Positions 54,289 to 64,000 of a stretch of DNA of 64,000 nt are shown piece after piece. The stretch spans positions 20,141,395-20,205,394 of the forward strand of contig NC_135250.1 of the NCBI RefSeq assembly GCF_964204865.1, read 5' to 3'. This DNA is from Styela clava (Eukaryota > Chordata > Ascidiacea > Stolidobranchia > Styelidae). The translations under genes and the position numbers were made by a program. The notes beneath the pieces are model-generated. The model saw only the letters and a program-made list of their open reading frames with translations, made no database searches and was not told the origin of the DNA. Within the stretch, counting starts at the first letter, position 1. Every line of letters starts with the position of its first letter.

Positions 54289-55409
54289 AACAAGGAAAGC
54301 ATCGCAGACTTATGTTTTTAGTGAGAAATAAAGTTGTTATTATAATGACATTACATAGGTAATTTAAAAAAAGTTTATAAAATTATATATTGGTAAAACT
54401 TCTTAACTTTTTGAATAGTAAAAAAAATAAACGAAATATTGGTTCCTATGAAGCTGTGATCCATAGGAAATATTACGGAGTGTTACGAATTGGAAACGCT
54501 GTAAACGTGGGGAAAATAAACGCTTTTGGTCGATTATGAGACAACACCTATGCATCGTGCAATCGCCTCGTGTTATCTTAATTATTATTATTTTTTAAAT
54601 CAATCAAGCTGCTTTTTATCAAATTGCTTCGAATGAATTCGAATTGATATTGATTCGCTTCGATTCAAAATTCTTAAACTTACATCCCTATCCATATGAT
54701 TAGAGCGCCGCGCCGACTTTCCTATCAAACTGGATAAACATGAAAACACTTTTATTAAAACCTCGTAACTTACAGCGCATGCCACATTAAACCAATTTGT
54801 CTATACTCTATCTATAGTAATACAGAATCCTCGATAGCATCATCGGTCAAGGCCGATATCTGATTACTTTGTTTGAAAATTTTATTTATTTTTGTAATCG
54901 TTCGATTTTGATCATTCAAAATCTAGGGGTTATTCAGTTTATCTGAATGTCACGATTTCGTTTGATTGACAGAATTCGCTGACTATATATTATGCACTTG
55001 CACAGTTTGTTCAGCAACAGTCCACTGGCAAAGTTACATATACATATTGTGATCAAGTGTTAGAATAGGGGCATTTGAACCGTGAAATCAGTATTTTAGA
55101 ACAGCAACTGAAAGAGAAGAGTAAACAATACAAGCAAAAATATCAAATTCGCGAGATCGCCACGCGTCAATGTGAAGTGCGCTATGTAAGACAGACGGCG
55201 CTGATTGACTTTCACTCGATTTTAAAATCATATTTGAAGTAAGTTGGCACACGAATTTGTTTACTCAGTGAGATGCGTTAGATCGAGTACTTGAACTTGA
55301 TCACCTTTCCTGTTCACATTAAACACTCATTACACCTGAAATTGCATGTGATGATACACTTAAAAATATTTACATCTCTTGACAGTCAATACGTGGTTTT
55401 ACGAAATTC

Positions 55410-55416
55410 TATATAA
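55410..55416 (+). promoter_or_regulatory. TATA box of copy 5
   Basis: TATATAA lies about 100 bp upstream of the copy 5 ATG, in a flank nearly identical to that of copy 3. Confidence 0.6.
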
Positions 55417-55512
55417 CAAGTTTGCGTGAGCTTGAGATCCCATACAGCTTTCATTGACGATATAAAACCATTTTCTCTCCAGCAGGATCGAAACTAAAAT
55501 TATAACGTCAAC

Positions 55513-57285
55513 ATGCGTTGTTTGATCCTTCTTGCTATTTTGAGTACGGCTACCGCCTTGCCACTAAATTTTGGAACTTTTTGTAAGTTTGTTTTATAAT
55601 TATTGTATTATAGATTATTGTTTAACGCCACAATACTTATTTCTTTCCATATAGTGGGATGTGGCGACACAGGTACCTCGGTATCCGCATCAGCCGTCGC
55701 AAAAACTTCGTTTGGTCCATGCGCTGAATTGCAGAAGCCTAACATTGTCATCGACGATCCGTGTGTTGAAGTGAAGAAACCGTCCGTAGAGGTAAAATCT
55801 CCATGCACCTTTACACGACCTTGTTTCAGACGAAGCTTTATGCGCCGACGTGTTTCCTTGCCGTGCTTTACTAGAACAATCACACGCACACCGTGCGTAA
55901 GAAGAACCGCAACACCACCGTGCATTAGAAGAACCATAACATCACCTTGTGTGAGAAGAACCATAACACCGTGCGTGAGAAGAACCATATCGCCTTGCAG
56001 GACGATCATTCCACAACCGTGTAGAACTATTACAAGAACGCCATGTGGTTAGTAAACGTTTTCAATATATATTTTAGTATTTATACTCATTCCTAATTTA
56101 CTAAACAAATCTATTTTTATTACATTTTCAGTGAGGCGCTCCTTCAGGTAAGCCAATAAAGTAATAATAAACAAATTTTTGTTTCATTCTAGCTATGTTT
56201 AAATTTTTGATTTATTTCAATACTAATTACAGAATGAATGTTAAGAACAGGCGAAGTAAATTTTTTTTTTTAATATTTATACTCAGTTATCCCTGCATCC
56301 AAAGAAGACCATGTGTCACGAGAAGAGTCATTAACCCATGCGTCACCATCAAGCAACCGTGCGTACCAAAGATAGTTGAAGATCCATGCATCACCACTTT
56401 CGAGCAACCATGTGAACCAAAAATAGTTGAAGATCCATGCATCACCACCTTCAAGCAACCATGCGAACCAAAGATAGTTGAAGATCCATGCATCACCACC
56501 TTCGAGCAACCATGCGTACCAAAGACAGTTGAAGATCCATGCATCACCACCATCAAGCAACCGTGCGTACCAAAGATAGTTGAAGATCCATGCATCACCA
56601 CCTTCGATCAACCATGCGAACCAAAGATAGTTGAAGATCCATGCATCACCACCTTCGAGCAACCATGCGTACCAAAGATAGTTGAAGATCCATGCATCAC
56701 CACCTTCGAGCAACCATGCGAACAAAAGATAGTTCAAGATCCATGCATCACCGTCGAGCAACCATGCGAACCAAAGATAGTTCAAGATCCATGCATCACC
56801 GTCGAGCAACCATGCATACCAACAAAAATTGAAGCGCCATGCTTACCAGTTAGAACCATCGATCCGTGCGGTAATGTATATTTTTATTTGATTGAAAGAT
56901 AAGGTTTAATTTGTTATGGATACATGGGTTCACGTTGATTTAAGATGTTTTCCATAATATGGTGTAACTTTGCACAGTTCATGTCTACATTATTTTAACT
57001 TGGGTGAGAATTATCACATTCTATCTTCGATTATTTATATCCTTTTATTTGTGATAAAATAAAACAATTTCACAATAATATTTATGTCCAATAGTTGGTG
57101 TCCGTGCGACCGCTTGTGCAAGTGCTTCGGCTTCAACATCAAGCACTTTTGGAACTGGCTGCAACGGAGGAGTCAAAGCTTCTGCAGGCGCTTCTGCTTC
57201 AACATTAAGCACTTTTGGAACTGGCTGCATCGGAGGAGCAAGAGCTTCTGCAGGCGCTCATGCTTTCCATCATACTCTATTTTAA
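55513..57285 (+). CDS. Pro-Cys repeat secreted protein, copy 5
   Basis: Exons: 55513-55582, 55655-56047, 56132-56147, 56287-56870 and 57095-57285. The total is 1254 nt, 417 aa. It has the signal peptide, Arg-rich Pro-Cys block, seven 17-residue plus two 16-residue repeats and Ala/Ser/Gly tail of copies 3 and 4. It is closest to copy 3 in exon 1 and the upstream flank. The eighth repeat reads KIVQDPC rather than KIVEDPC, and exon 2 has VSLPC where others have VSSPC. All splice sites are intact, so the copy looks functional despite the large transposon complex about 1.2 kb upstream of its start. Confidence 0.77.
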
Positions 57286-57778
57286 GGTAAAATAAAAAAA
57301 TTTAGAAGTGTGAATATCAAATTGCCAGACAACAACCACACCAAGCGATTTACAGTTACCTGTTATACTAACACTAGAAAAAAATGGTGTGATCCAATAA
57401 AATAAAAAATACAATGAAAGCAACAAAACTTCATTTCTGGATTCCGATAATGTTTATCAATAATTTACCGAGGCAAACTAACATATCTACACTTAAACTC
57501 CACAACTTGGGTTGCAAACAGCATGCCAGTTACCACTATGCTTTACTGGCCTCAATGTATATATTTTTATAACACTCATAAAACTACAAAGTTCAGAAGA
57601 AATATTTATGTAATATAGTCATACCATTACGTTATATTCCGGGTCCAAATCTTACAGATTCCGTTTGTGGTGAAATAAAATCAATAAAAAATATCGAAAA
57701 CAGATTAGTTTTTATTTTTCCCTGATTTTTTTTCAAATTTGAGATATAATTCATTCATAACTGTTTATTGCCTTTCAG

Positions 57779-58181
57779 GGTTCAATGAAACGCTTTGTCA
57801 ACCTTGGGATAGATAGATGGTGTAAGTAACTAAATCTCATTAAAGTTTGTTTTTAATACAGGGATGCGAGACCTGAGTGAAATTGGGCTTTTATATATCA
57901 CTCCATGAGTAGGAAAAACCAATGAGACGACTATGCCCTTTTCACTGGTAATATATGAATAAAGAAATTGTTGGTCAGATAAAAGTTCTTGAAACGTAGA
58001 AATGATGGTGGTCATGACTTCGGCCAATATACAACATTCTATTGGTTTCAAGAAAGTCGCCATTGATGCAATCATTAACTAAAAATCATTTGTTAATTTT
58101 TGATTTTGTCTCTTTCCAGGTGGTTTTAAAATAGATTCTCTTGAATCCCAGGGAGACAGCTGGAGTCTCACGCTCCTTTAA
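57779..58181 (+). other. downstream exons 6 and 7 of copy 5
   Basis: Exon 6 is 57779-57821 and exon 7 starts at 58120 with a stop at 58179-58181. Same structure and doubts as in the other copies. Confidence 0.5.
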
Positions 58182-58974
58182 TGTTGGAGAAAAGTAGTCA
58201 AAAAGGAGAGCGACTTTATTGTTCCTTTTTTCTTTGAATGTTCTCTTCCCTTTGTGTTCATGCTTGCACGCTATTTTGTCTGATTAATTCTCCTGTGTCT
58301 TCGTTTGTCTATCTGTATTAGAACCTAAATATTTGAAAATTAACTATTTAATATATTCAGGTTTTTTCGTGTCTTTTTGTGTTTTGTATTGTCTTGAATA
58401 TATATCAAAATCGCCTCCAGTTGTGTTGCCAATTTATTGTACATGTTTTCATCAATGAGCTATTGGCCTGTAGCGGGTGGACAGTCTAATTTGCAAATTT
58501 CAGTCATCGCTTTTACGTTACAAAACGATCTTCTTTAGTGCTATAGAAAGAAAAAGTGAGGGGTATAATAGGAACTACAAAGCATGTTATCGTTATATAA
58601 TATGACCTGGTGTAATGTCGAATTTAGTTTTCTGCTATAATCGCTCCTTTCTGACATTAGCCCATTTTTATAGCTTTATGCAACAATAGTAGCCAATTAT
58701 AACATAAAAATGTTCAAACCACAATGCAATTAGAGACCATAAGCGAAATATATTTTTCATTTATATAGCAAAACACTCAAGTTCGACCCTTTTTTGTCCT
58801 TACAACATACTATTCACAGGTTGTTACGTTGTGCACCTATTCTAGCAATATTTAGAAGAATTAAGATATCAATTTTGTTTCGATGACCTTACGAAGACCA
58901 GTACCACGAAATCGTTCTTAAATTTCAAAAACTCGAAACATAAGAGCCATACCTCGACCACTGACTGGCGCAAC
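58182..58974. other. 3' flank of gene copy 5
   Basis: Noncoding. It matches the flanks of copies 2-4 at first and then diverges more from about 58590 (TATAATATGACCTGG resembles unit 1 at 12266). The last spacer therefore keeps some older sequence. Confidence 0.45.
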
Positions 58975-59653
58975 AACAACAATAGTAAATTAATAATACT
59001 ATGCAATCCAGGTCCATTTCGTTTAGAATAATGTCATGATAAATCATTCCTCAATTTCGCAAAAGTAAAGCTGCCTAATTTCTAGCGTGTTATGTAATTT
59101 CTATAAAACATATTCCGGAGTCGATATATATAGCTAATTATTATTTCTCATTGGACACGTTTAGTGGACATAACGATCGTTTTGTTGTTATTGGACACGT
59201 AGTGGACATAACGATCGTTTCAATATTATGTTGTTGTTGTTGTTGTTCTTGTTCTTGTTCTTTGACACGTTTTTAAAAAGTCGCTTTTCTCTTCGAATAC
59301 TGGACCAATTGCTTTGAAATTTTCAGTGGTTAAAGATTAATTTTTTCGCTAGAAGGCTATTACTTTTGTTTATTCTTAAATTTTATATGAATCCTATGAG
59401 ATATGATATTTCATACAAAATTTCGCGGTATTTATTTTTACTCATGGGAACACTGTTTTACACTTATTTCAAGCGGTTTCGCGATCGATTGTCTTCTCAG
59501 TACTACAGCTACTGTAGGTCGGTACTGGTAAGTTGCCATACCGGTACTGTAACGCAGTGAAATTGACTTATTCCTTCCGCGGTATTACTAATGCTGCAAT
59601 GCAAGTTTTATAGCCTATCGTATGCGGAACGGAATATCAGACCTACAGGTTCG
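58975..59653. repeat. interspersed repeats and GGTACC-rich sequence right of copy 5
   Basis: It includes a doubled start of the repeat family (GGACACG and GTGGACATAACGATCGTTT twice near 59153-59215) and one member to about 59380. GGTACCGG/TACTGGTA motifs then begin to accumulate. No gene seen. Confidence 0.6.
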
Positions 59654-60300
59654 GTACCGGTACTGGTAGCTCAGTACGTAAGTACGATACTGGTACTGGT
59701 GCCGGTACCGGTGTCTTACCACAATGAAATTACCGTAACTTATTCTTTCACGGTCCTACCAGTGCAGTAATGCAAGCGTTGTAGCACTTGTAGCCTACTA
59801 TATTTGTTTATTTTGATGAGAGTCTACTGGAAACAACATAAAATTTGAAAGGGAAGAATTGTTCTGTGATCAATTATCTGTCCTAAAGTGTGAACAACAT
59901 AAAATTTGCAAGGGAACAACTGTTCTGTGATCAATTACCGTATATGGCCTACAGTGTACAGGTAAGATGCTGGCTGACTGCTAACCGGTACTGGTAGCTC
60001 AGTACGTAAGTACGATACTGGTGCCGGTACCGGTGTTTTACCACAATGAAATTACCGTAACTTATTCTTTCACGGTCCTACCAGTGCAGTAATGCAAGCG
60101 TTGTAGCACTTGTAGCCTACTATATTTGTTTATTTTGATGAGAGTCTACTGAAAACAACATAAAATTTGAAAGGGAAGAATTGTTCTGTGATCAATTATC
60201 TGTCCGAAAGTGTAAACAACATAAAATTTGCAATGGAACAACTGTTCTGTGATCAATTACCGTATATGGCCTACAGTGTACAGGTAAGATGCTGCCTGAC
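59654..60300. repeat. two-copy tandem duplication, period about 328 bp
   Basis: TACTGGTAGCTCAGTACGTA occurs at 59661 and 59989, and the two copies are almost identical over their length (both contain TTCACGGTCCTACCAGTGCA and GTTCTGTGATCAATTACCGT). The second copy lacks one 6-bp ACTGGT unit in its GGTACC-rich start. Within each copy, an ACAACATAAAATTTG...GTTCTGTGATCAATTA module is itself present twice. Confidence 0.8.
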
Positions 60301-60304
60301 TGCT

Positions 60305-60860
60305 AACTCAGTACCGCTTGACACGTTTTTAAAAAGTCGCTTTTCTCTTCGAATACTGGACCAATTGCTTTGAAATTTTTAGTGGTTAAAGATAAAAATT
60401 TTCTCCAGAAGGCAATTACTTTTTTTTTCGCTATGACGTCATCAAAATTATGTGACTCTACGTGTCCATATATTTGAGCATAGCTCTCTTGTGTTGTTCT
60501 TGTTGTTATGTTGTTCTTTGACACTTTTTGGACACCTAGTGGAAAATCTAAAAAATCGCTTTTCTCTTTGATTACTGGACCAATTGCTTCGAAATTTTTA
60601 GTGGTTAAAGATGAAATTTTCCTCCAGAAGGCTATTACTTCAGTTTATTTCAAATATTTCTGTTAGCTCTGTGAGATTCTTTTTGGTTTTCTATGACGTC
60701 ACTGAACGTTCTGCGGACATCGGACGCCTTTTTGTGTCCGACTGTACTGCTTCGCTTGGTGGGAATATATTTGTAGACTGTGATCTGACGGTACGGTGAA
60801 CCGTACTGTACTGCGAACACAGACGTGTCCATATAATCGGGCGTAGCTCTCTTGTTTTAC
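60305..60860. repeat. interspersed repeats at the right side of the array
   Basis: Two head-to-tail members of the AATTGCTTTGAAATTTTCAG family (about 60308-60492 and 60493-60860). The second includes the TTCTGCGGACATCGGACGCC module also seen at 20850. It ends GGGCGTAGCTCTCTTGT. Confidence 0.7.
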
Positions 60861-61799
60861 ATCATATGATAACATGGTGGATTACGAATAAACTACACGC
60901 TTAAAACTGGGTATGTTGGTTGCCTAAAAGAAAATCATATTATTTTTATCTTTTAATTTACCGTCCAACTTTACTAGGAATTATTCACTTTTTTGAAGCT
61001 TTATACTCTGTATTGTCTTATTTATGGTCTTATGGTAACTTCATAGTATGGGGTTCATTTTTATTGATGTTACCTGCCTGTTCTATTTAGTGAGAAACTA
61101 AATTGAGACAAATTCTGATTTATATCGGATTTAACAACAAAAGTTTGCTCGAATTAAGGTCGCTGGTCTTCAACTAAGAGCAGTGCGATCAATGCTATAG
61201 AAAAGTTGAAGAAATTCTGACACGCAAAGATCCACGTATAGATTTACTCGTGTGGAACAGATGTCAGCGGACGCACGGAGGACATATATTATTTCCAAGA
61301 AAAAAACTTTACCACAGAAAAACCATTAGTAAGCGAAATTTCGTTGTGACAGTTTTTATTGTCATGCCTGCAGTAAATTAATTCAGTTGGAGCCAAGTCA
61401 TATCTGGCAAAGACCATTGGTCGTAGTTTTTGGATTTTTAGTAAACTATTCACAATATGATAGCATTCCTCGCGTTATGACTTGGAAATCTTTTTGTATT
61501 TTGGTTTTGAGTCGCGTAGTTCAAACTGAGCAAATTGTCACCTGACAAGCCTATATTTCTTATTTATATATCCGTAATGAATATGGAAAGGGAGATTTTA
61601 CACGCTTATCAGCGTTTGCACACAAAAAGCAATGTGTTTTGAGCAATAACATCCACTACCTAAATCGTTTTTAGATGGCTTTGTTTACAAATTAAAATGG
61701 CAAGATTGGGAATGAGGTTGAATTTACATCATATTGTCAACCTTAGAGACGGAGGTAAGCGTAGGCTGATTGCCAATTATTAGTTAATTAATTGAGGAA
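60861..61799. other. right border of the amplification
   Basis: From about 61180 to 61455 the sequence is a diverged copy of the unit end (12815-13500), including GTGACAGTTTTTATTGTCAT. It has no following unit start, so it marks the outer edge of the array. The rest is unique AT-rich sequence without visible genes. Confidence 0.6.
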
Positions 61800-61951
61800 T
61801 ATCGGTATTTGATTGGTCGATCGCGTCGACGCTTTTAGGCGGGAAAGTAAGGAAGCGTCGTGACGTATTCGTACAGTCACAGAACTACGAGAGGCCAGGG
61901 GGGTTGTTTTGTTCTACCAGCTACGTATCTGTCTCGCCGTGTAATATAAAC
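61800..61951 (+). promoter_or_regulatory. possible promoter and first noncoding exon
   Basis: This GC-richer patch contains an inverted CCAAT (GATTGGTCG near 61814), GCGTCGACGC and a CRE-like GTGACGTA near 61860. It is followed by an exon-like stretch ending AAACAG/GTAAGCG near 61951. The setting fits a 5' end of a gene transcribed rightwards, perhaps the one that owns the exon at 63838. Weak evidence. Confidence 0.3.
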
Positions 61952-62028
61952 AGGTAAGCGAGTATAATGTAATAGTATATTGAAACGAGTTAAAATTGTA
62001 CTACTTCTATAAACTTTCGCCATTTCAG

Positions 62029-62122
62029 TGACCTAATCTTCAAACACTTTATAAATGTATGAAGCAATCTGTTGTTAAAGTGTTCATCAAACGCGCTTCG
62101 TGTATGGAATTTCAAGTATAAT
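62029..62122 (+). other. possible untranslated exon
   Basis: It is bounded by CATTTCAG (to 62028) and GTAAGT (from 62123). Frames starting at its ATGs stop within the segment, so if real it is noncoding leader sequence with short upstream frames. Confidence 0.25.
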
Positions 62123-63837
62123 GTAAGTATGACTGCCTAATTTTCTATCATTTTCTGTGTAATTTACGCTCAAATCACGAATAGTTCAGCTTAGTTAATA
62201 TAAATAAACTATCTGAAAACTTCCCCAATCACTTATTGACAGAAGTCTTTCTGTTGTATCGTAAGTTATTTTTTTTTAGCTTGTAGCTTCTGTGCGATAG
62301 CTAAGGTTGAAATAGTCGTTGCCGAATCAATGTTGAGCTGTTATTGTGCTCGGGACCGCGTATTTCAAGGTTCGTATTAATTTATTTTACGAACTTTCCG
62401 ATTTTAGACATGTCCTATTCATCTTTGCCCGTTATGGAAATTTGATATAGACATCAAAAGATTTATTTTGAGATTAATGCAAAACTATCAAAGACCCTTC
62501 CCTCTCTTGTCCGAAAGAATTTCTAAGCTACGGGTCGCAACAGTTACAAATTACTGTCGAAAATTGGTAATTGGCTTAACATCCCGTTAAATTTAATATT
62601 TTATTGAACACGAAGTGGCAATATAGATCGTTTTGATATTGTAATGTTGTTTTTATTAGTTGTCTTGTTATGGTTGTGAGAAAATAGTTTTTTTCCTCAA
62701 CTACCATACTGAACAAATTGCTCCAAAATATGCAGTGTTTGGAGATTGGTTGAAGGGAATATGTTGGTGTTAGAATTTTTTTTGATTTCGTTGTTGTTTT
62801 AAATGGCCTTTCTTTCTGATTACTAGACAAAATGCTTTGATAGTTTTAGTTGTTGCTAAAATGCTATTACTTTTATATTTATTTCAAAAATTTCTGTGTG
62901 CTCTGTGGGAATTGCTTCTCACTAGGTAATGGCGTCATCAAAATTATAAATCGCGCATCTTGTGGTGGTTCCGCGTTTGTTTTCGTTGCGATGTCGTGCT
63001 CACAAGAAGTCGAGGAGACCACAATTTCGCACCGGTACTGTGAAAGATTAGATACCCGTAGGCCTACTATTTTGTTTTGGCTTTCGTGTCCATGTATTTG
63101 AGCATTGCTTCTTTGTTTTATAAATTGTCGTCCTGGTATAAAATTCTGTACTTCAAGTAGGTCGAAATGAGTATATAAAAGTATGAAAATCGATTTTCAA
63201 TTGGAACGTAATATATATGTGCGGAATTTCGACTAACAAAAACCCTAACAAAAATTTTTCTAATCGTCAATACTATGGTAACACTTTAAAAAAGGTGTAA
63301 GCAGCCGGGTATAAACTTATTTTGGAATGATATGTATTGGTACTACGGTTGCATTTAATTGAAGGTTGACAATTAATAAATTTTAGTATGTACTCTGTGT
63401 TCTCCGATTCGAATTCATGATCTTAATCTGTGTTTTGTTCATCATTTTGCTACAGACTTTCATTTCCATTTCAATATTATTTCGATAATAAAGAAAATAT
63501 CCGAGGCAATGCCAATAAATAACATGACACGAACGAAGGTAAAACATAACAGTTGTATCACCCCTCTCAGCATAATGCTGGTTATCACATGAAACAGGTT
63601 TGTTTCCAATGGAGACAAGCAATATATCTGATTTTATAAATTGCTCATCCGCCATTCCAATTTTACATAATAAAATTGAGGATAAGAATATATAATATAT
63701 ATCTTATATAATATATAAGATTTTTTTCTGTAGGTCTGAATAATATATATATATAGCTGTGTGTTATAACTCCCCAATTAATCGTAATTGGAAACAATAC
63801 AATTAATCGTAATTGTATTAATTAATTTAATTTTTAG
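62123..63837. other. AT-rich intergenic or intronic sequence with a decayed repeat
   Basis: Bases about 62590-63125 are an old, diverged pair of AATTGCTTTGAAATTTTCAG-family repeats (AACACGAAGTGGCAATATAG at the left, CATGTATTTGAGCATTGCTT at the right). TA-rich simple sequence and a small palindrome (AATTAATCGTAATTG repeated) lie at 63690-63810. No coding segment recognised. Confidence 0.5.
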
Positions 63838-63931
63838 AAATTGGAAGACTATGCAGTGTCGTGCCACAAGGAAAAATATCATGGGAAGATATGTAGGGTT
63901 GAATTGATGGGAGCATGCGCTCGACTAACAG
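63838..63931 (+). CDS. possible internal exon of an unidentified gene
   Basis: Between TTTTTAG (to 63837) and GTATGA (from 63932) lies a 94-nt stretch open in one frame. It reads KLEDYAVSCHKEKYHGKICR then VELMGACARLT plus one base. The two other frames contain stops. It has three Cys and is well formed as an exon, but I recognise no family, and neighbouring exons would lie beyond the window or in the intron to the left. Confidence 0.3.
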
Positions 63932-64000
63932 GTATGAAGATGAAACCCGTATTTTATCCGCAATTTTGCAATGAATGCTATTATTCATTGTTTGTTGGAC

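Larger units (their letters stand above)
42223..54690. mobile_element. hAT-type MITE with TAGG-ATGTAAG ends (unit 5), split by an 11.7-kb insert
   Basis: The left end (42223, with one G missing from the terminal repeat) and the right end (AAACTTACATCCCTA to 54690) are both flanked by TCCATATG. The rolling-circle complex at 42599-54288 is inserted at exactly the same internal position as the small element in unit 3. Confidence 0.8.
6903..61455. repeat. five-unit tandem segmental amplification
   Basis: The anchor sequence ATTCTACCTACACCGC recurs at 6903, 13538, 21543, 31120 and 39898. The right-hand edge is a diverged copy of the unit end (61180-61455), matching 12815-13500. Unit spacings are 6.6, 8.0, 9.6, 8.8 and about 21.6 kb. 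The last is long because it holds an 11.7-kb rolling-circle transposon complex. Each unit contains, left to right, a piece derived from the 5' end of the minus-strand TPR region, a conserved promoter, one Pro-Cys repeat gene on the + strand, and a spacer that in units 2-4 is rich in short interspersed repeats. Unit 1 is the most diverged and probably the nearest to the ancestral arrangement; units 3, 4 and 5 are nearly identical in long stretches. Confidence 0.9.

Noticed and set aside
1-64000. tRNA, rRNA or other structured RNA genes
   Set aside because: I looked for tRNA-like box A/B pairs and rRNA-like conserved stretches by eye and saw none; a covariance-model scan could still find small RNAs.

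Overview
This is AT-rich animal genomic DNA. Genes are split by short introns with GT/AG borders, there are no operons, and several families of eukaryotic DNA transposons are present. The best guess for the organism is a marine invertebrate, possibly an ascidian tunicate. That is an inference from base composition, intron size and repeat style; nothing in the window proves it.

Layout. Bases 1-1380 hold the last two coding exons of an NADP/NAD malic enzyme (+ strand). Bases 3902-5353 hold two decayed hAT transposons side by side. Each has an 8-bp target duplication and each keeps a different piece of a transposase. Bases 5530-7911 (minus strand) carry a TPR-type gene, followed at 8058-8244 by a terminal exon of another minus-strand gene.

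From about 6.9 kb to 61.5 kb the window is a five-unit tandem amplification. Each unit contains a conserved promoter and one copy of a multi-exon gene for a secreted, cysteine-rich, repetitive protein that I do not recognise. Gene starts are 9275, 16787, 26301, 35055 and 55513. The predicted protein has a signal peptide, an Arg-rich block of Pro-Cys motifs, a block of 16/17-residue Pro-Cys repeats encoded by a 51-bp minisatellite, and an Ala/Ser/Gly-rich tail. Predicted lengths are 249, 392, 417, 417 and 417 aa. Units 2-5 also carry a hitch-hiking, truncated copy of the 5' part of the TPR gene region. The units differ by transposon insertions, minisatellite copy number and mosaic exchange.

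Unit 5 is enlarged by an 11.7-kb rolling-circle transposon complex (42599-54288). Its autonomous member is Helentron-type. It encodes a tegument-protease-like region, an OTU protease, about 24 copies of an 18-residue basic repeat, a HUH Rep nuclease, a PIF1-like helicase and a C-terminal endonuclease-like domain. One in-frame TAG splits the Rep part from the helicase part. Related non-autonomous copies with 290-bp internal tandem repeats lie beside it and in unit 3, and unit 4 shows the empty site. A separate 498-bp TIR element is nested in one of them.

Right of the array (61.5-64 kb) are a promoter-like GC-richer stretch with possible untranslated exons, a decayed repeat, and one open exon-like segment at 63838-63931.

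The most promising undescribed item is the tandem family of Pro-Cys repeat secreted proteins. Its sequence suggests a disulfide-linked extracellular structural material.
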